This document shows, piece by piece, positions 21,301 through 33,300 of a stretch of 64,000 nucleotides of DNA (positions are counted from its first letter, which is position 1; every line of letters starts with the position of its first letter). The notes beneath the pieces were generated by a model. That model did not search any database and was not told where the DNA came from. It was given only the letters and a program-made list of their open reading frames with translations. The position numbers and the translations under genes are program-made. Source of the stretch: Caenorhabditis elegans (Eukaryota > Nematoda > Chromadorea > Rhabditida > Rhabditidae); the NCBI RefSeq assembly GCF_000002985.6, contig NC_003283.11, positions 14,881,501-14,945,500 of the forward strand, written 5' to 3'.

Positions 21301-24300
21301 TGATTTTCAATTTTCGTAAAGAATATTGATATTTTCTCATCCATGTACCATTGCTTCAAACATAGATAACTTTTTTCCTCATCAAGTTTTGCAATTCTTA
21401 TTATCACTCGATCTTTTACTACGCGGATCTTTTACTGCGGCGATCTTTTACTACGATTCGCTGCGAGACCCGTGCCTTGTGGAGTACACTCGGAGGCAAT
21501 TTCTTCCTTTTATTTTCGAATTTCTTCATTTATTTCCAGAATTTTTTATTTTTTTTGCCTAAAATAAATCTCTGATAAGGGAATGTTACACAAATGGCTC
21601 ACTAGTGTCGACTGGGAGGAGATTATCGCCGGAAAAAGGTCAGTTGTTGTATAATTGTGCTGAAAAAATTTAGGATTTGAATCTTTTAAAATTAATTTTT
21701 ATTTGAATTACAGATTCACTGAAGCTGACAGTGTCGATCCAGCTGTTCTTCACAACTTGTTGAATCAAAACAAGCTGATTGTGCGAATTCCATTAGAAGA
21801 AAATGGAGGGTTTCCATTTGATGGCCATGTCTGGTCAAAGAGTGATCCGAAGAATCGAATCAAGCATACTGCTCGTTACGAAAAAGTTACCGTTTTCGGT
21901 GTCACTGTTAACAGCAGACAATGTATTGACTTTGATAATCGAAACTTCTCTAGACACGTAAGGAAGTTTAAACTGACTACATAATCTAAGTTTTCATGCT
22001 TTCAGGTACTTCCTTATAACGATTTCGTGTTTATTTATTATTGCATCCAAGACAATAGCTACCAGTTGCCTGTTGACAATGGAAAGAAAAAGAGACTAAC
22101 AGGTATGAATAAAAAGGAAAAAGAAAAATAATCACTAAAATGTGCTTCAGCTAAGGAATGTGAGATTCTTCGGACAATGGTGATCCCTCATCGTACAATC
22201 CACGGAGCAATGGAGGCAGCCAAAGCACTCGGAATCAATGTCACAGTGAGACAGGTTAGATTACTTTCATGAAAAATAAAAATAAATGTATTTTCCAGTT
22301 ACAAACTTAAGCCGTGGCGTTCCGGATGCAATCATCGGAAATTCTGGCTCCAACGCCGCCACTACATTGGAAACAATTAGAGAACTGGAACGTCTGTATG
22401 GAACTAGAATGAATCATGCAGTTGGTGAGTGGAATTCGTATAACAATTTTGAAAAAAAAAAAATTCCAGATTCATACGGAGTTCTCGATGTTACATTCTT
22501 TCAATCATTTCCAGAGGCAATTAAAATCTTTTTATGTAGTTGTCCAGATATGAATGTTGTGCAAGACTGGAGGAGAAACGTCGAAAATATATGCGAAATG
22601 GACGGTGAAATGAGAAAGCGACAACTAAAGGATCTTCTTAAAACCACCCCAGACGGAGTGTTTTTCTATTCCCGCCTTCATATTGATACGACGTATAACC
22701 TTGGTGACGCATACGTCACTGTTATTCTTGGAGAAACTATGAACTTTGTGTGGGTTTCATAATATTTAAAGCGTGTCTATATTTTTGTTTTAGGACTACC
22801 AGCTCCGACAAATGCCGAGTACTGCCATTGGGATACATGGTTCACACAAACCGATTAGCTGCAACTCACGAAAAGTTTGCTGATTTTCTTTCAGAAGAAT
22901 TTGCCAAAGTTGGTGGCGTTCCGAATGGTAAAATGATTCCATGTTTGCTGATGGATGGTGAATCAAGTTTGGGAGAGTATGGAAAAGTGAGTTGACTTGA
23001 TTTTGCATGAAAAAACAATACGCATTATAACTTTCAGACGCTCGACGTGATGACCATTCGATGTGACTATCACATCTTTTCTTTGATGAGCCATAAATAT
23101 GGAAAACCTGTCGCCACCAAATCAAAACCTTATGTTTTTGGAACTATGGTAATTTTTCCATGGAGTTTTCATATAAAAGTATCGTAATTTCAGGAAAACG
23201 AAAAGTGGAAGACTGGACTTCTAGGTGTATTCACTGAAGATGAGTATTCTGAACGCTTCGAAGTGATGGAAAAAATTGTGGACACGAATGTTGCTCAATG
23301 GTAATACAATTTTCTGGAAAGTTTATGAAACATACTATTTAGTGAGGCAATACGTTTTTGTTTTTAGAGATACGTTTATAGATAAAAACATGGCATAGTG
23401 ATTTGTCCGCTTTATGATGTTTTACCGGAATGTTTGTGTTTTAGGTTTCATCGGAAAAGGAAGATGTTCTTTGAATGTGCATCGGCAAAGGCCAAGCTTC
23501 TTGGTGGACACCTAAGGCAATTTTTTACCAATAACATTTCGGAGAATTTCAATGGATACGTTAAGTGCAAACTACACAAACAAATGACCATTGACAAGTT
23601 AATCCTGAAACTCAACGAACACTGTGAAGGTAGGAAAAATAGGAAAAAGTACAAATAAAGTTAATATTTTTCAGATGTTATTGTTCAATGCTTCTTAAGC
23701 ACGATCGGTCAATCTGCACGGGTCTCATTGAAAGAGGATCTCAGCGAGTTATCGGTTGAGCAGAGACTTCAATTCTTGAAAAATATTGGAGTCACTGGAG
23801 GACTTCTTTCCGCTTTGAACATCCCGATCCAGCTGTTATCAGGTATTACGAATTGAAAAAAAAACCAATCTTAACTAATGCCCATTTATAGAAATTGAAG
23901 CCGAAAAAAGTCGCCACGAAGCTGATGCAGCCGCTGATGTGGTAATCTACCAAAGAAACGATGAAATCTTCAACTTGAGAGATGACTCTATAAACTGTTC
24001 ATCCAGGTACCCAAAAAATTAGACAAAATGTTTCTCAGGACTAGTAAAATACATTCTTTTCAGGCACGCTTCTGTCGAATATGACCAGGGACTCTTAAAA
24101 TGCTCCAAATGCAATACGGTCAAACTGGAATACACTTGCAGGCATTTGTAAGTAACGCCACCAGGAAATAGCTAGTTTTAAAAAAAAACGTTTCAGTTTG
24201 CACTGCCTTTTAAAACTGTGTGACACAGATCGGGTTGTCCAATGGCATAAGATGTTGTCTAAGATCAAGAAACAGCGAATCGATTCAGTGAAACAGCCTC

Positions 24301-27300
24301 TCATCGATCCGAAAAGTGGTCACAAATTATCTGATAGAATCGGATGTGGCCAATCATCAAATAATCGTAAAAAAAAAGTTGCTGAATTATCAACGTAAGT
24401 TTGCCAATAATCAAATAACCACTAAACATTACCATTGTAGCCTTACGGTCTACAAGAACAATACCAACTCCGATGACGACACAGGAACCGCAAATAGTAG
24501 AGAAAATCTAGATCAATCACTTCCGGATGCATCGATGAGTGACAATTTTTCGCCTATCTTCTCGTCTACGATGATCAATGGAAGCAGACGATCAAGCAGA
24601 TCACGGTACATTGACGAAACAGTGTTCAAGTTAATATCATTTTTTCAGTAACAGCACCAAAGTCATGGATCCATCACCATCTGATACAAACGAGTCTGAC
24701 GAAACCAGTGGAAATTGTGATGTGTTCGTTAATCGCACACGTCTTCTGTTTGACGATGATGGGGACGATTCAACGGTCACTCTCTTCAACAACACAGAGA
24801 AAACTCTTCAATTCAAATGTAGAATTGATTCTGATGAGTACTCTGTGAAGCCGACTCGCGGAAATATTAAGCCAAATATGGATAAGACGATGAGAGTTCG
24901 AGTAGGTGATACTGCTCCTGGCACCACTATGCACATTTTCTACACAGTGAAAGATGAGGAAGAAAAATCATTCAAAATTCTTCTGAAATACGATCCTTGA
25001 AAACCTCATTTTCATTGAATCTTCAACTGTAATATCCTAATTTTTTCTTCTTCTTTGTTGTTCTGTTGATTTTTTTAAATGTTGTATCCCTTTTTAGTAT
25101 AATCTTGAAAGTTCCATGAAGTTGTTGTTGTTATTGTTACATCGATATTGATTCTACATTATTATTTAAAAGCCATTCCGAACAGTTTTCGGAAAATTCT
25201 TTGATTAGTGAAAAAAAATCAGTAATAAAAAAATACTTCACTAAATTGGGCGAATTATCTTACTACATACTGTTTCAGTGATTGTTCACTTCTAAAATTC
25301 TAGTAAAATTCACATTAAATGGTGAAAGAAAATTGAATAAGTTTTGGAAAGTTTTCAAAACAAAATTTCGAACAAATTTTTTGTTTTTTTTCATAAAGTT
25401 TAATTTCCCCTTATGATCTCGTCGGATTCAGTTAAAAACCGCTCAGACAGTAGTATATATGAAAAGTTGGAAAAGAACACCGCTATGAAACTTTCATGTT
25501 GACTTCAGAATGAAATTGTAATTATACCTTAAATCTGCTACAAGGTAACTTTCAAATTCCAACTTTTGATATTCTTTTTTTTCATTAGGCCGTAAAAAAT
25601 CGTTAATCGTAGTAAAAGATACAAATTGTAGCAAAAGATCGAAATTGGAAAACGTAGTAAAAAATACGGCCGTAGTAAAAGATACAAATTGTAGTAAAAG
25701 ATCGAAATTGGAAAACGTAGTAAAAAATACGGCCGTAGTAAAAGAGTAAACCGTAGTAAAAGAGCGACGTAGTAAAAGATGAGGTAGTAAAAGAGCATTT
25801 GCCCAACTTTTAGAGCAATAATAATTTGTCATTTTCATAGATATATTGCAAGTCGCTTTTTATGAAAAAGCTTTTTTTGGGTTTTCTTGAACTTTCGGCG
25901 CTTCTCGTTTTGTACCAGTTTTTAAAAAAATGTTCGATCAACTAATTCAACCCAAATGTATACTCATATCCAAGTTTTTTTTTTATCTCGAAGATAATAG
26001 TTTTGAAAACTCTTCAAATTCCTCAACACCAATACCCCATTCTTGTTCAAATTCGAAATCTTACCTGGTGACCAAGTTCTGGTTCACTCAAGAAATACCC
26101 ATTAACCACCTCATCAGATGGTGATAGCTGTGTTCGTAGCTTCCAAATAATAAGGCCACATGCTATTACTGAAAAAATAGTTTTTTTTTCATCAGTTCAA
26201 ACTCCATTTGTTCACTTACAATGTATGGGCCCAAATAACATTTGACACATGTACATTGCTATTCTTGTACTTGTCACTATCCGATTATCGTGTATTCCTA
26301 CACTTTCCAGATACTTTTCTTCTTGACTGATAAGCAATGCTGTCCAGAAAAATAGCGCCGTACATTCGATAAATGACAATGCAGCAGCTATCAGACTGGA
26401 TATCAGCCAACCTCTTGTAGGTTGACATCTAATAAATATGAATACAACTAGACAATTACATAACATCAGAATACAGAGTATCAGTGACCAGGGGAATGGT
26501 CCATCGTAGAATACAGCAATCATTGAGAATATTAGCTGAAAAATTTAAAATTTGAAAATGAGGACGCTGAGAAAAACTTACTAATTGAATAGCACTGGCT
26601 GCTGCAATCAGAACACAAATTAAAATAGTCCTTGGATTTGGGGTGAGAATTTTTGATGTGACTAGTTGTTCCACCTGAAATGTGTTTTTTAATCAACAAA
26701 CGAGAAGTTAGTTCAATTTGTTCTGGTGAACAATTTACAAGTGTACATATATTTGTGAACCTAGAAAACAGTTAAAAAATTTAATTAATACTCATCGTCA
26801 GAAAATGTTTTTACCTCGCCGAAAAGTTTCAACAAATTGTTTGTTTTTGTACGAAATAATGAATTTTTTTTTAATGAAAACATATGAATATTTAAAAATA
26901 ATTAATTTAACTGAAACTAATTTCGAAATTTTCCAAAACGGCTCAAAAAAATCAACTTCCCGAACCTCAACATATTTTACGACACAAAAGTTTGAAGATT
27001 TTTTAATAAAGAGTGATTGAACTTTACAACTGAACGTATTGTTTTTAATATTTCCATTTCAATTCAATCTTTCAAATTTTCAATTAAATTTTCCATTTTA
27101 CTCAAAAATTTTAATCACTTAAAACAATAAAACTGACATGAAAAGAATTTGAAACATGTGAGTAGTTCACCATTTTCGATGGATCTCCTCCAGTGTTCAT
27201 ATTTCGATTATGAATATGTTGATATGTCGGATTAATCGCCATTCCACCATTACCACCTCCCGGGTTTATGTTATATGTCGTACGGACTGTTACTGAAAAA

Positions 27301-30300
27301 TTAATGATTAAATTAACATTGTGGTTAACTGGAACAATTTCTTTAGAAACTGCCCAACTATAAAAATTGAAAAGTCACTTAGATATACATAAGTTGGCAA
27401 AATTAGAAGAGTGAGCATTACTAAAAGCGAGAAAAAAGGTTTCTTTTTACTTTGATTCTAAAATTATACCTAGCAAATTTTTGTAGCCTTTGACAAATTT
27501 CGTTCTAAAAATAACAAACCTGTTGATTTAGTGGTTATACTATCGTTATCCGATTCACTGGGCCGATCATCAAATCCATAGGTATCTCGATAGTAGACAT
27601 TTGGAGGGAAATTGGGCATTGACTACAATTAAATTGCACAAATTAATCTAAAGTCGATAATTGTTTTTTCGTTTCAAGCAACTTCAGTGCTATCAGGCAC
27701 TATAAAACGTGAATGAAAAAGAGATAAAAAAGAACGGGGAGTGAAGGAAGAAACGACACATGTCATCAAGTGAATTGTCAAATTTATGATCAGGGACCAA
27801 TTTAATGGATCGAAATGGCTTTTAGTTGTTATATACCTTTGTTTGATGGATCCGATACGGCACAGGTGCTGCCATTATTGAATTAGATACACAGAGTTCG
27901 ATATTGTTTTGAGAAGAAAAGAGATAAGTTTTGACACTGGGACCCGATGAGTTGTGCTCTTTTTTTCTTTTTTAAAATGCTCTTTCTACCTCCATCTCTC
28001 TTTTTCTTTCTTTCTAATTCTCACGAGTCTTGCTCTTTTTGCTTCTTAAATATATCGGTGTTGTTGTAAAATTGAAAGCACATCTCAGTGCATCATTTAG
28101 AAAGAATCTCTTGTGGGTTTGTGTTGGCTAGCCATTGAAGAATGGAAGGATCACAAGAGGGATCGGGGGGAGGAAAATGAAAAATTGCTCCGATGGAGCC
28201 ACATCTGATATAGATTTTTTAAGTAATTGAGGGGGTTGGAGTGTGGGAATGAGAATAGTTTTGATCAACTAGCGATCATTTATATGGAGACTTTTTTATT
28301 TTGAGCCGAAAAGCTGTGAAAATTGAGCTTGCGCCTCTTTTCGAGAAATCAAAAAAACTGTGAAATGAATGAACCACTACAATGTTGGAATAAGAATATA
28401 TTAAACATATGACTGGAAGATTTTTTTTGATCAACGATTTTCAAAAAAAAATTTGATGAACTCTGAATTTCCACCGCATTTTGACTCAACATTTTTTTCG
28501 AGAATTGAATAGTTTACTTATCACATTTGGTGAAATAAAATATGCTCATTTCCACACATCCAAACTGCTCAATTACTTAAAACTATTTTTAATTCAATTT
28601 TATTTCGATAGTGTGACCCTCATATTCAATTTTACATCTAATGCAATTTTTCAACAAAAATCCATAATTTCACAATGAGCCTATTTTTCTTGAATTTAGT
28701 TTTAAAACATTTGGCAAAACGTTTTTGGTAATCGCTATTTTCGACATTTACCAAATTTCAAAATTTTCCGATAATCGAATTTTTTTGGCACTTAACAATT
28801 GATCATTCCCCCCCCCCCCCCCCCAATTTATTTTATTAATTGCTGATATTTTTAGGATGTCTTTGAAAATAGTAAACAATCTGGAAGCTTTTTGGAAAAA
28901 AACAACTGAAATGTTTTGATTATGCCGCGTGAAAGAATTAGCAGATTAAAAAAATTCAAATTTCCCAAAAAAGCTTTCAGAACGTTAACCTCATCTAAAA
29001 CTTTCTAAGAACATTACAAGACGGCAACAGTCAGAGCAATTTGAAGTAATTGTGCAAGCCTTGAAAGTAGTAGAAAAATGAATGGAAAAACTTCAAGGAA
29101 AGGTTTAAAATTACATCTTATAATTTAAATACTGCATTTAAACTGATATAATTACGGCAACAAGTTTTATCAATTGAAAAAAAAAACTAATAATCAAAAC
29201 ATAAATCTGATGAATGCTAGCCTGGCGGCCGATATGACTGACAACCGGGATGAGACAAGTGTAACTGACAAAATGTGTGATCCTCTTGAGCAATTGAATA
29301 GCTTTCGAATAATCATATCTTCTTGAGAGAGAGGGTATAGAGATGTTAGAAGGAACGGAGAGCGAATAGAGTAGTAACGCTACTTTTTATTGGTTGACTG
29401 GAGCAACCTGATACCGAGTGGTTCCGCCGTAATCATGAGAAAGATCAGAGAATATCAGTTGTCATAGTTGAGTGTCTATTTCAGATTCTTCGATCACTTG
29501 GACACCTGCCAAATGTATCCACAAGAGTTGTTGATTACAATGAGTAAGTTCTAAATGATCTAAGAACTCTCAAAAGAGCATTTTTATTTTTAGAAGAATC
29601 CCGTTTGAAAAACAATTGAATATCACATCGAAAACTGACATTTTCATAGGAATGCACGGAGCAGGACTTACTCATTTGCTTTTTTTGCCAGATTGGGCCG
29701 CGGTATTTGAAATGTAAACCCCGATAAATGAGCAAAAAGTAGTCAGCATTTTTAAGATACAATTGCGGAGATCCCGGATGCTACTCGGACTTGGCGAGAT
29801 TGAGAGGCGTTAAATATTACACCTGGCCAGAAGCCAAGGTAAGTTTTAAGAGAAAAAAATTGTGAAAGCACTGAGTTTGATTTTTCTTATTTTTGTAAAC
29901 AAAAAATATCGGCTTTTTCTGTTCTATGAAATACTTAAGTCTATCAGAAAGGTTCAGCTGTTTTAGAAAAATTTACAAAAAAAATATTGTTCAAAACCTG
30001 TATTTATTTTTCCAGATGATCTTGACTTTTGACATTCGTTTTTATTTTCAGATTAATTTGATCCGTTCCGATGAAGAAGGAAAACATCCACAAAGTGGAG
30101 AAAAACATCTCAAGTTTGCTAATTACCATGTCGACCCAATTGAATTCCGAGAACAAGTGAGAAAGGTAACGATTTTTTTGTTTTTCACTTCCAGAGTCTT
30201 TTATTTTCTAAATACATATATTTTTCAGATGGTTGATCATGTACGTGCTCACCCAAAGTTCATCAATTCTCGGCGAGCACAGAAAAGGAAGCAAGAGGAA

Positions 30301-30333
30301 CGAATGGCTGAACAAAACAAAAAAGAATTATAA
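18386..30333 (+). CDS. eogt: EGF-domain O-GlcNAc transferase (EOGT, GT61), 523 residues
   Basis: Thirteen exons: 18386-18544, 18592-18692, 18739-18829, 18910-19115, 19162-19372, 19422-19506, 19555-19696, 19865-19961, 29485-29543, 29594-29713, 29757-29838, 30052-30165, 30229-30333. All phases agree and the length is close to human EOGT (527). The enzyme adds GlcNAc to Ser/Thr of folded EGF repeats in the ER lumen. Visible family motifs are [40 protein letters not shown] and [19 protein letters not shown] signal peptide begins the protein, and the C-terminus KKEL is a plausible KDEL-type retention variant. Exons 8 and 9 join as ILNIKE/ILRSLG across a 9.5-kb intron containing an antisense gene and a Mutator-like transposon. 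The reading frame is unaffected. Confidence 0.93.
20155..27875 (-). CDS. four-span membrane protein in EOGT intron 8 (293 residues)
   Basis: Seven exons: 27837-27875, 27520-27622, 27171-27292, 26582-26674, 26220-26535, 26065-26168 and 20155-20259. All phases agree (the last junction is CAG/AAA, phase 0). The N-terminal ~100 residues are polar with a Gly/Asn-rich patch. Four hydrophobic helices follow ([80 protein letters not shown]) and then a short polar tail ending GGSRNN. The last exon lies on the far side of the 5.5-kb transposon, so that insertion sits in the final intron. The gene lies wholly within EOGT intron 8 on the opposite strand. The tetraspan layout resembles MS4A/claudin-like proteins, but no family is assigned. 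Confidence 0.82.
20305..20877 (+). repeat. left terminal inverted repeat of the MULE
   Basis: Matches the reverse complement of 25358-25803 up to the TTTGTTT at 20877. The outer part is built from repeats of TTTTACTACG, the inner ~230 bp is unique sequence. Confidence 0.9.
20393..20625 (+). repeat. subterminal tandem array, ~63-bp unit, about 3.7 copies
   Basis: Units start at 20393, 20455, 20518 and 20581 with TTTTCCAATTTCGATC. Each includes two TTTTACTACG-type decamers (one pair mutated to TTTTGCTACA). The same decamer recurs at 21413-21456 inside the element. Such subterminal arrays are often transposase binding sites in Mutator-like elements, which is an inference here. Confidence 0.85.
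20965..21064 (-). repeat. tRNA-like (SINE-type) sequence inside the MULE
   Basis: On the minus strand the stretch reads GGCCAGTGTGGCGCAGTGG..., which contains a good Pol III A-box (TGGCGCAGTGG). About 70 bases further is TGTTCGCACCC, a B-box-like motif. It does not fold into a normal tRNA by eye and the box spacing is long. I treat it as a tRNA-derived relic. Confidence 0.4.
21583..25000 (+). CDS. MULE transposase with C-terminal MSP-like domain (about 861 residues, one apparent frameshift)
   Basis: Sixteen predicted exons: 21583-21638, 21714-21957, 22006-22102, 22151-22254, 22299-22424, 22470-22749, 22794-22986, 23038-23148, 23194-23300, 23445-23629, 23675-23842, 23892-24006, 24064-24147, 24197-24394, 24441-24605, 24649-25000. 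Transposase landmarks in order are [14 protein letters not shown] (first Asp), [19 protein letters not shown] (second Asp), RCDYHIF (Cys-x2-His) and [10 protein letters not shown] (candidate Glu). A SWIM-like cluster (CSKC...CRHFLHC) follows. The last exon encodes an MSP-type beta-sandwich segment ([35 protein letters not shown]). Every junction agrees in phase except exon 4/5, where a 1-base mismatch leaves TTA-CAA-ACT-TAA. The copy may be broken or the model wrong there. Start chosen as the first ATG opening the continuous frame. Confidence 0.75.
25358..25803 (-). repeat. right terminal inverted repeat of the MULE
   Basis: Reverse complement of the left repeat. It contains only about two of the ~63-bp internal units, against nearly four in the left end, so the arms have changed length by unit gain or loss. 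Confidence 0.9.
25813..26064. other. remainder of tetraspan intron 6 right of the MULE
   Basis: Without the transposon this intron would be about 300 bp (20260-20304 joined to 25813-26064). No other feature seen. Confidence 0.6.
27876..29484. other. EOGT intron 8, 3' part; promoter of the antisense gene
   Basis: On the plus strand 27955-28025 is very pyrimidine-rich, immediately upstream of the minus-strand tetraspan gene. A 17-base C run lies at 28808-28824. No coding sequence seen. Confidence 0.5.
28808..28824. repeat. homopolymer C17/G17 tract
   Basis: Seventeen consecutive C on the plus strand. G tracts of this length on the complementary strand can form G-quadruplexes. In C. elegans such mono-G tracts are known deletion-prone sites when the DOG-1/FANCJ helicase is missing. 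The exact length may be a sequencing artefact. Confidence 0.85.
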
Positions 30334-33300
30334 ATTCTGATTTTCAATTTTAATATTGTTTTATCCCTTATCCCTTGTTTTAATGCTTACTCCGGGTACA
30401 ATCACATGAAATAAAACTAGTCTAATTGTACTTTTTAAACCAGTAATTATCGGTTTGCCGAGATCGAGATTTTGTTTTTTCGGTGCACTTTTTTGGGAGA
30501 ACAGAATTTTTAGATTTCAATACATTTGAGCAAAACAAGTTTGAAAATTGTTTTCTACAAGCAAACTAGCTCAAAATTTTAGCTTATGCTCCAGTACTGT
30601 CTATAACATTAACAGGTAGCATTCCGTTAAAAATGAAAATTTTAGTTTGAATTTTGAAAACAAAACATGTTGCCACTCAAATTTTTAGTTTTTTTTAGAA
30701 AATTATGTCTCCGTACTTTACCTTATTGTCTTGTTAGCTTATTTTTTCAATATGATTTTTGAAATTTGATTTTTTAAATTGAAAATATAGACAATTTCAC
30801 GGCCTCTCTTCATTTCAAAAAATAAATAAATTGACGTGATGAACTGTCTCTGCGTCTCTCATGGGCGAGAGAGTGAGCTTTTTGAGCCGAATTTGTACTG
30901 AAAACGGTAAAATAGACCGGAAACGGCTGATAGTGAACAAAATCTAATAAAAATTTACTAACTGCCTGATCAAACACATAGAAATAATATGAAAAAAGGG
31001 CAAAATTGTAAATCACCTATGAATACGCCCACATGTGAAAATTCAAAATTAGTGATTTTCCAGACAAAACTGTTTAAAGCCGGCGATTCGCTGAAAAATC
31101 TTTAAATTTTTTATTAATATATTGTCAATTAAGACTAAGTGTGTCTATTTTTATGCAAATATCTAGGTTAGTGATGTTCACGACGCCGGCAGACGGAAAA
31201 ACAAAAGGCTACCTCGAAAAATGGATTTTTTTTGGGACCTCTAGTGATCCTTGAAAAGAGAAATTTGAAAATTGAAGGCCACCATTTTGTAGATAATTTT
31301 TTTCTGATTATTTTCTGTTTTTGATGAAGGTTTTTTGATAAAAATTGACGTCGGCATCTTCAAAACAAGAATTAGGCCTGAAAACTCCAAAAATCGTTAA
31401 AAACGACAATTTTTGGCGGGTTTTCCTAATTTTACGAGACGCACCAAGACATGATCAAAAATTCAACATCACCAAAAGTTGCAAAATTCTCGAAGGAAGA
31501 GATTAAGATGTCAATCACCTGATTTGATCAAAAACTGATTGAGTAACTTCAGTTTTAAGACAATGCGATTGTAATTTTTGGACAACCGCAAGCATAATAG
31601 TTGACGTGAACGCTTTTGAAAACATATAACTCGGTAACCAGAAAAGCTATCAAGAAACTTTAAACTACAAAAATAATCTTGATAACACAAGAAACATTTT
31701 CTATGTGCATAATACTTGGCTATTCTCACAAAATACATAGTTTAAGCTATGTAAGGATTCAATGCTTTGAAAAACTTTGATACAGATACCACGAAGGTGT
31801 TCGAAATTATCCGTTTGCACAATCAACTCAAAGAAGCAAAAAATAACAAAGTATGGATTAATACCGTCTGATACCTTTTTCATATGTCACTTTTTGTTTT
31901 TCCCGTACGGGATCCCGTCTTTACAGTCGGCAACCGACTGAAACCGAGGCCACCAATGAATAACTCAGGTTGTGAACCCTGTCGGGAAAGTCTCATCAGT
32001 TTTCCATCAGTGTACGACAAAAAATATACCGTATTTCCTCTATTAGTCTTGCACTCCTATTAGTATTGCACCCCTACGGACCAATCGAAAATCAGTCATG
32101 CGGACTCTATTAGTCTTGCACCCACGGGTCAATTGAAAATTAGTCTTGCATTCAAGACTAATAGAGGAAATACGGTAATTGGGTACGATAGGAATACGGT
32201 AGGTTTATAAGTTATGTAAGTTTCTACAAATGTAACTACTTCAGTTACTCTGTACCAAACTTTGAAGAATTTTTTATTACTTTAAAGATCACTGAAATAG
32301 TGAGCCGTTGTCTACGAGATCAAATATGTCCAAAAATTACCATTTGGTATCGGTCCTAACAAATCGGTATTTATACCAAAGTTTTTTCTTCGTCAATATT
32401 TTGAATTTAATTTAAAACACATATATTATTCAATTTTCAATCTCACGTGAGAGAGTGTGAGAGAAAAAGAGGAATTTTGAAATAAATGAAATTGAGAGAG
32501 GCCGTGAATTTTATGAAACTTTAAACAAATCTACTGAAGTACGATTTTTAAGAAAAAACATTAGACTTTGCGTGGTGACTCTAGTTCAGTAACAAATTGA
32601 CTATTTTATATTTTTTCAAGCTCAAATAATTATGTTTAAATCAATAGTTGTTCAATATTGCGGCGGCATTTTCAATTATCACGTCTCTTGGAACTTAAAT
32701 ATTCCATAAGGAAGTAAAAATCTAGCATGTTTTACTGCGTAATTCATTTTCAGATATTTCAGGGTTTCTTTTGCTTCTTAGCAGGTTTTTCGTTTTGAAA
32801 ACACGAGTATTCTTAAAATGTATTTTTTACTGAAAAGAAATCGTAATAGAAAACATGAAATCTCTTCAAAATAAGTAAATTAACAAAACGAGTCAGAATT
32901 TGCGCGCAAAATTTGAACTGAATTTAAAAGTAAAAGTGATTTAATTTTTTCTGGAAAATCGAAAAATCGAAAAAATCGAAAAACCGACCTTGATGAGAAA
33001 TGGAAAAAAACGACCACATTTTACAGTAACTGCACGCAGTAATTCGAATTCATTTCATCCCTTTCTTTTTTTCTCGCGATATTGAGAGGCAAGTTTTAAA
33101 AAAAATTTGAAAAATTTGGAAGATGAAAAAGTTTTTCCTAGATATTCTGATTACTAAACATTTTATAACTTTTAAAATTGAAAAAAAAACCCCCGACAGT
33201 TGCTACTCCGCCTTTAATATGGTCAATAACTTTTGCATTTCGAAAAAAATTGCAGAAATCCGTAAAAGTTTACAGTTTTGAAAACTTTGTTACATCACCA

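Larger units (their letters stand above)
20305..25803 (+). mobile_element. Mutator-like (MULE) DNA transposon, 5.5 kb, 9-bp target duplication
   Basis: The element starts GGCAAATGCTCTTTTACTAC and ends with its complement (...AAAGAGCATTTGCC). It is bracketed by identical 9-mers CAACTTTTA at 20296-20304 and 25804-25812. Nine-base duplications are characteristic of Mutator-like elements. The terminal inverted repeats are long (about 573 and 446 bp) and differ mainly by the number of internal ~63-bp tandem repeats. The inside carries a multi-exon transposase gene. Intact ends, matching target duplication and largely open coding exons suggest a fairly recent insertion. Confidence 0.93.

Noticed and set aside
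23448-23654. Minus-strand frame within transposase exon 10
   Set aside because: Antisense shadow of a clearly coding exon.
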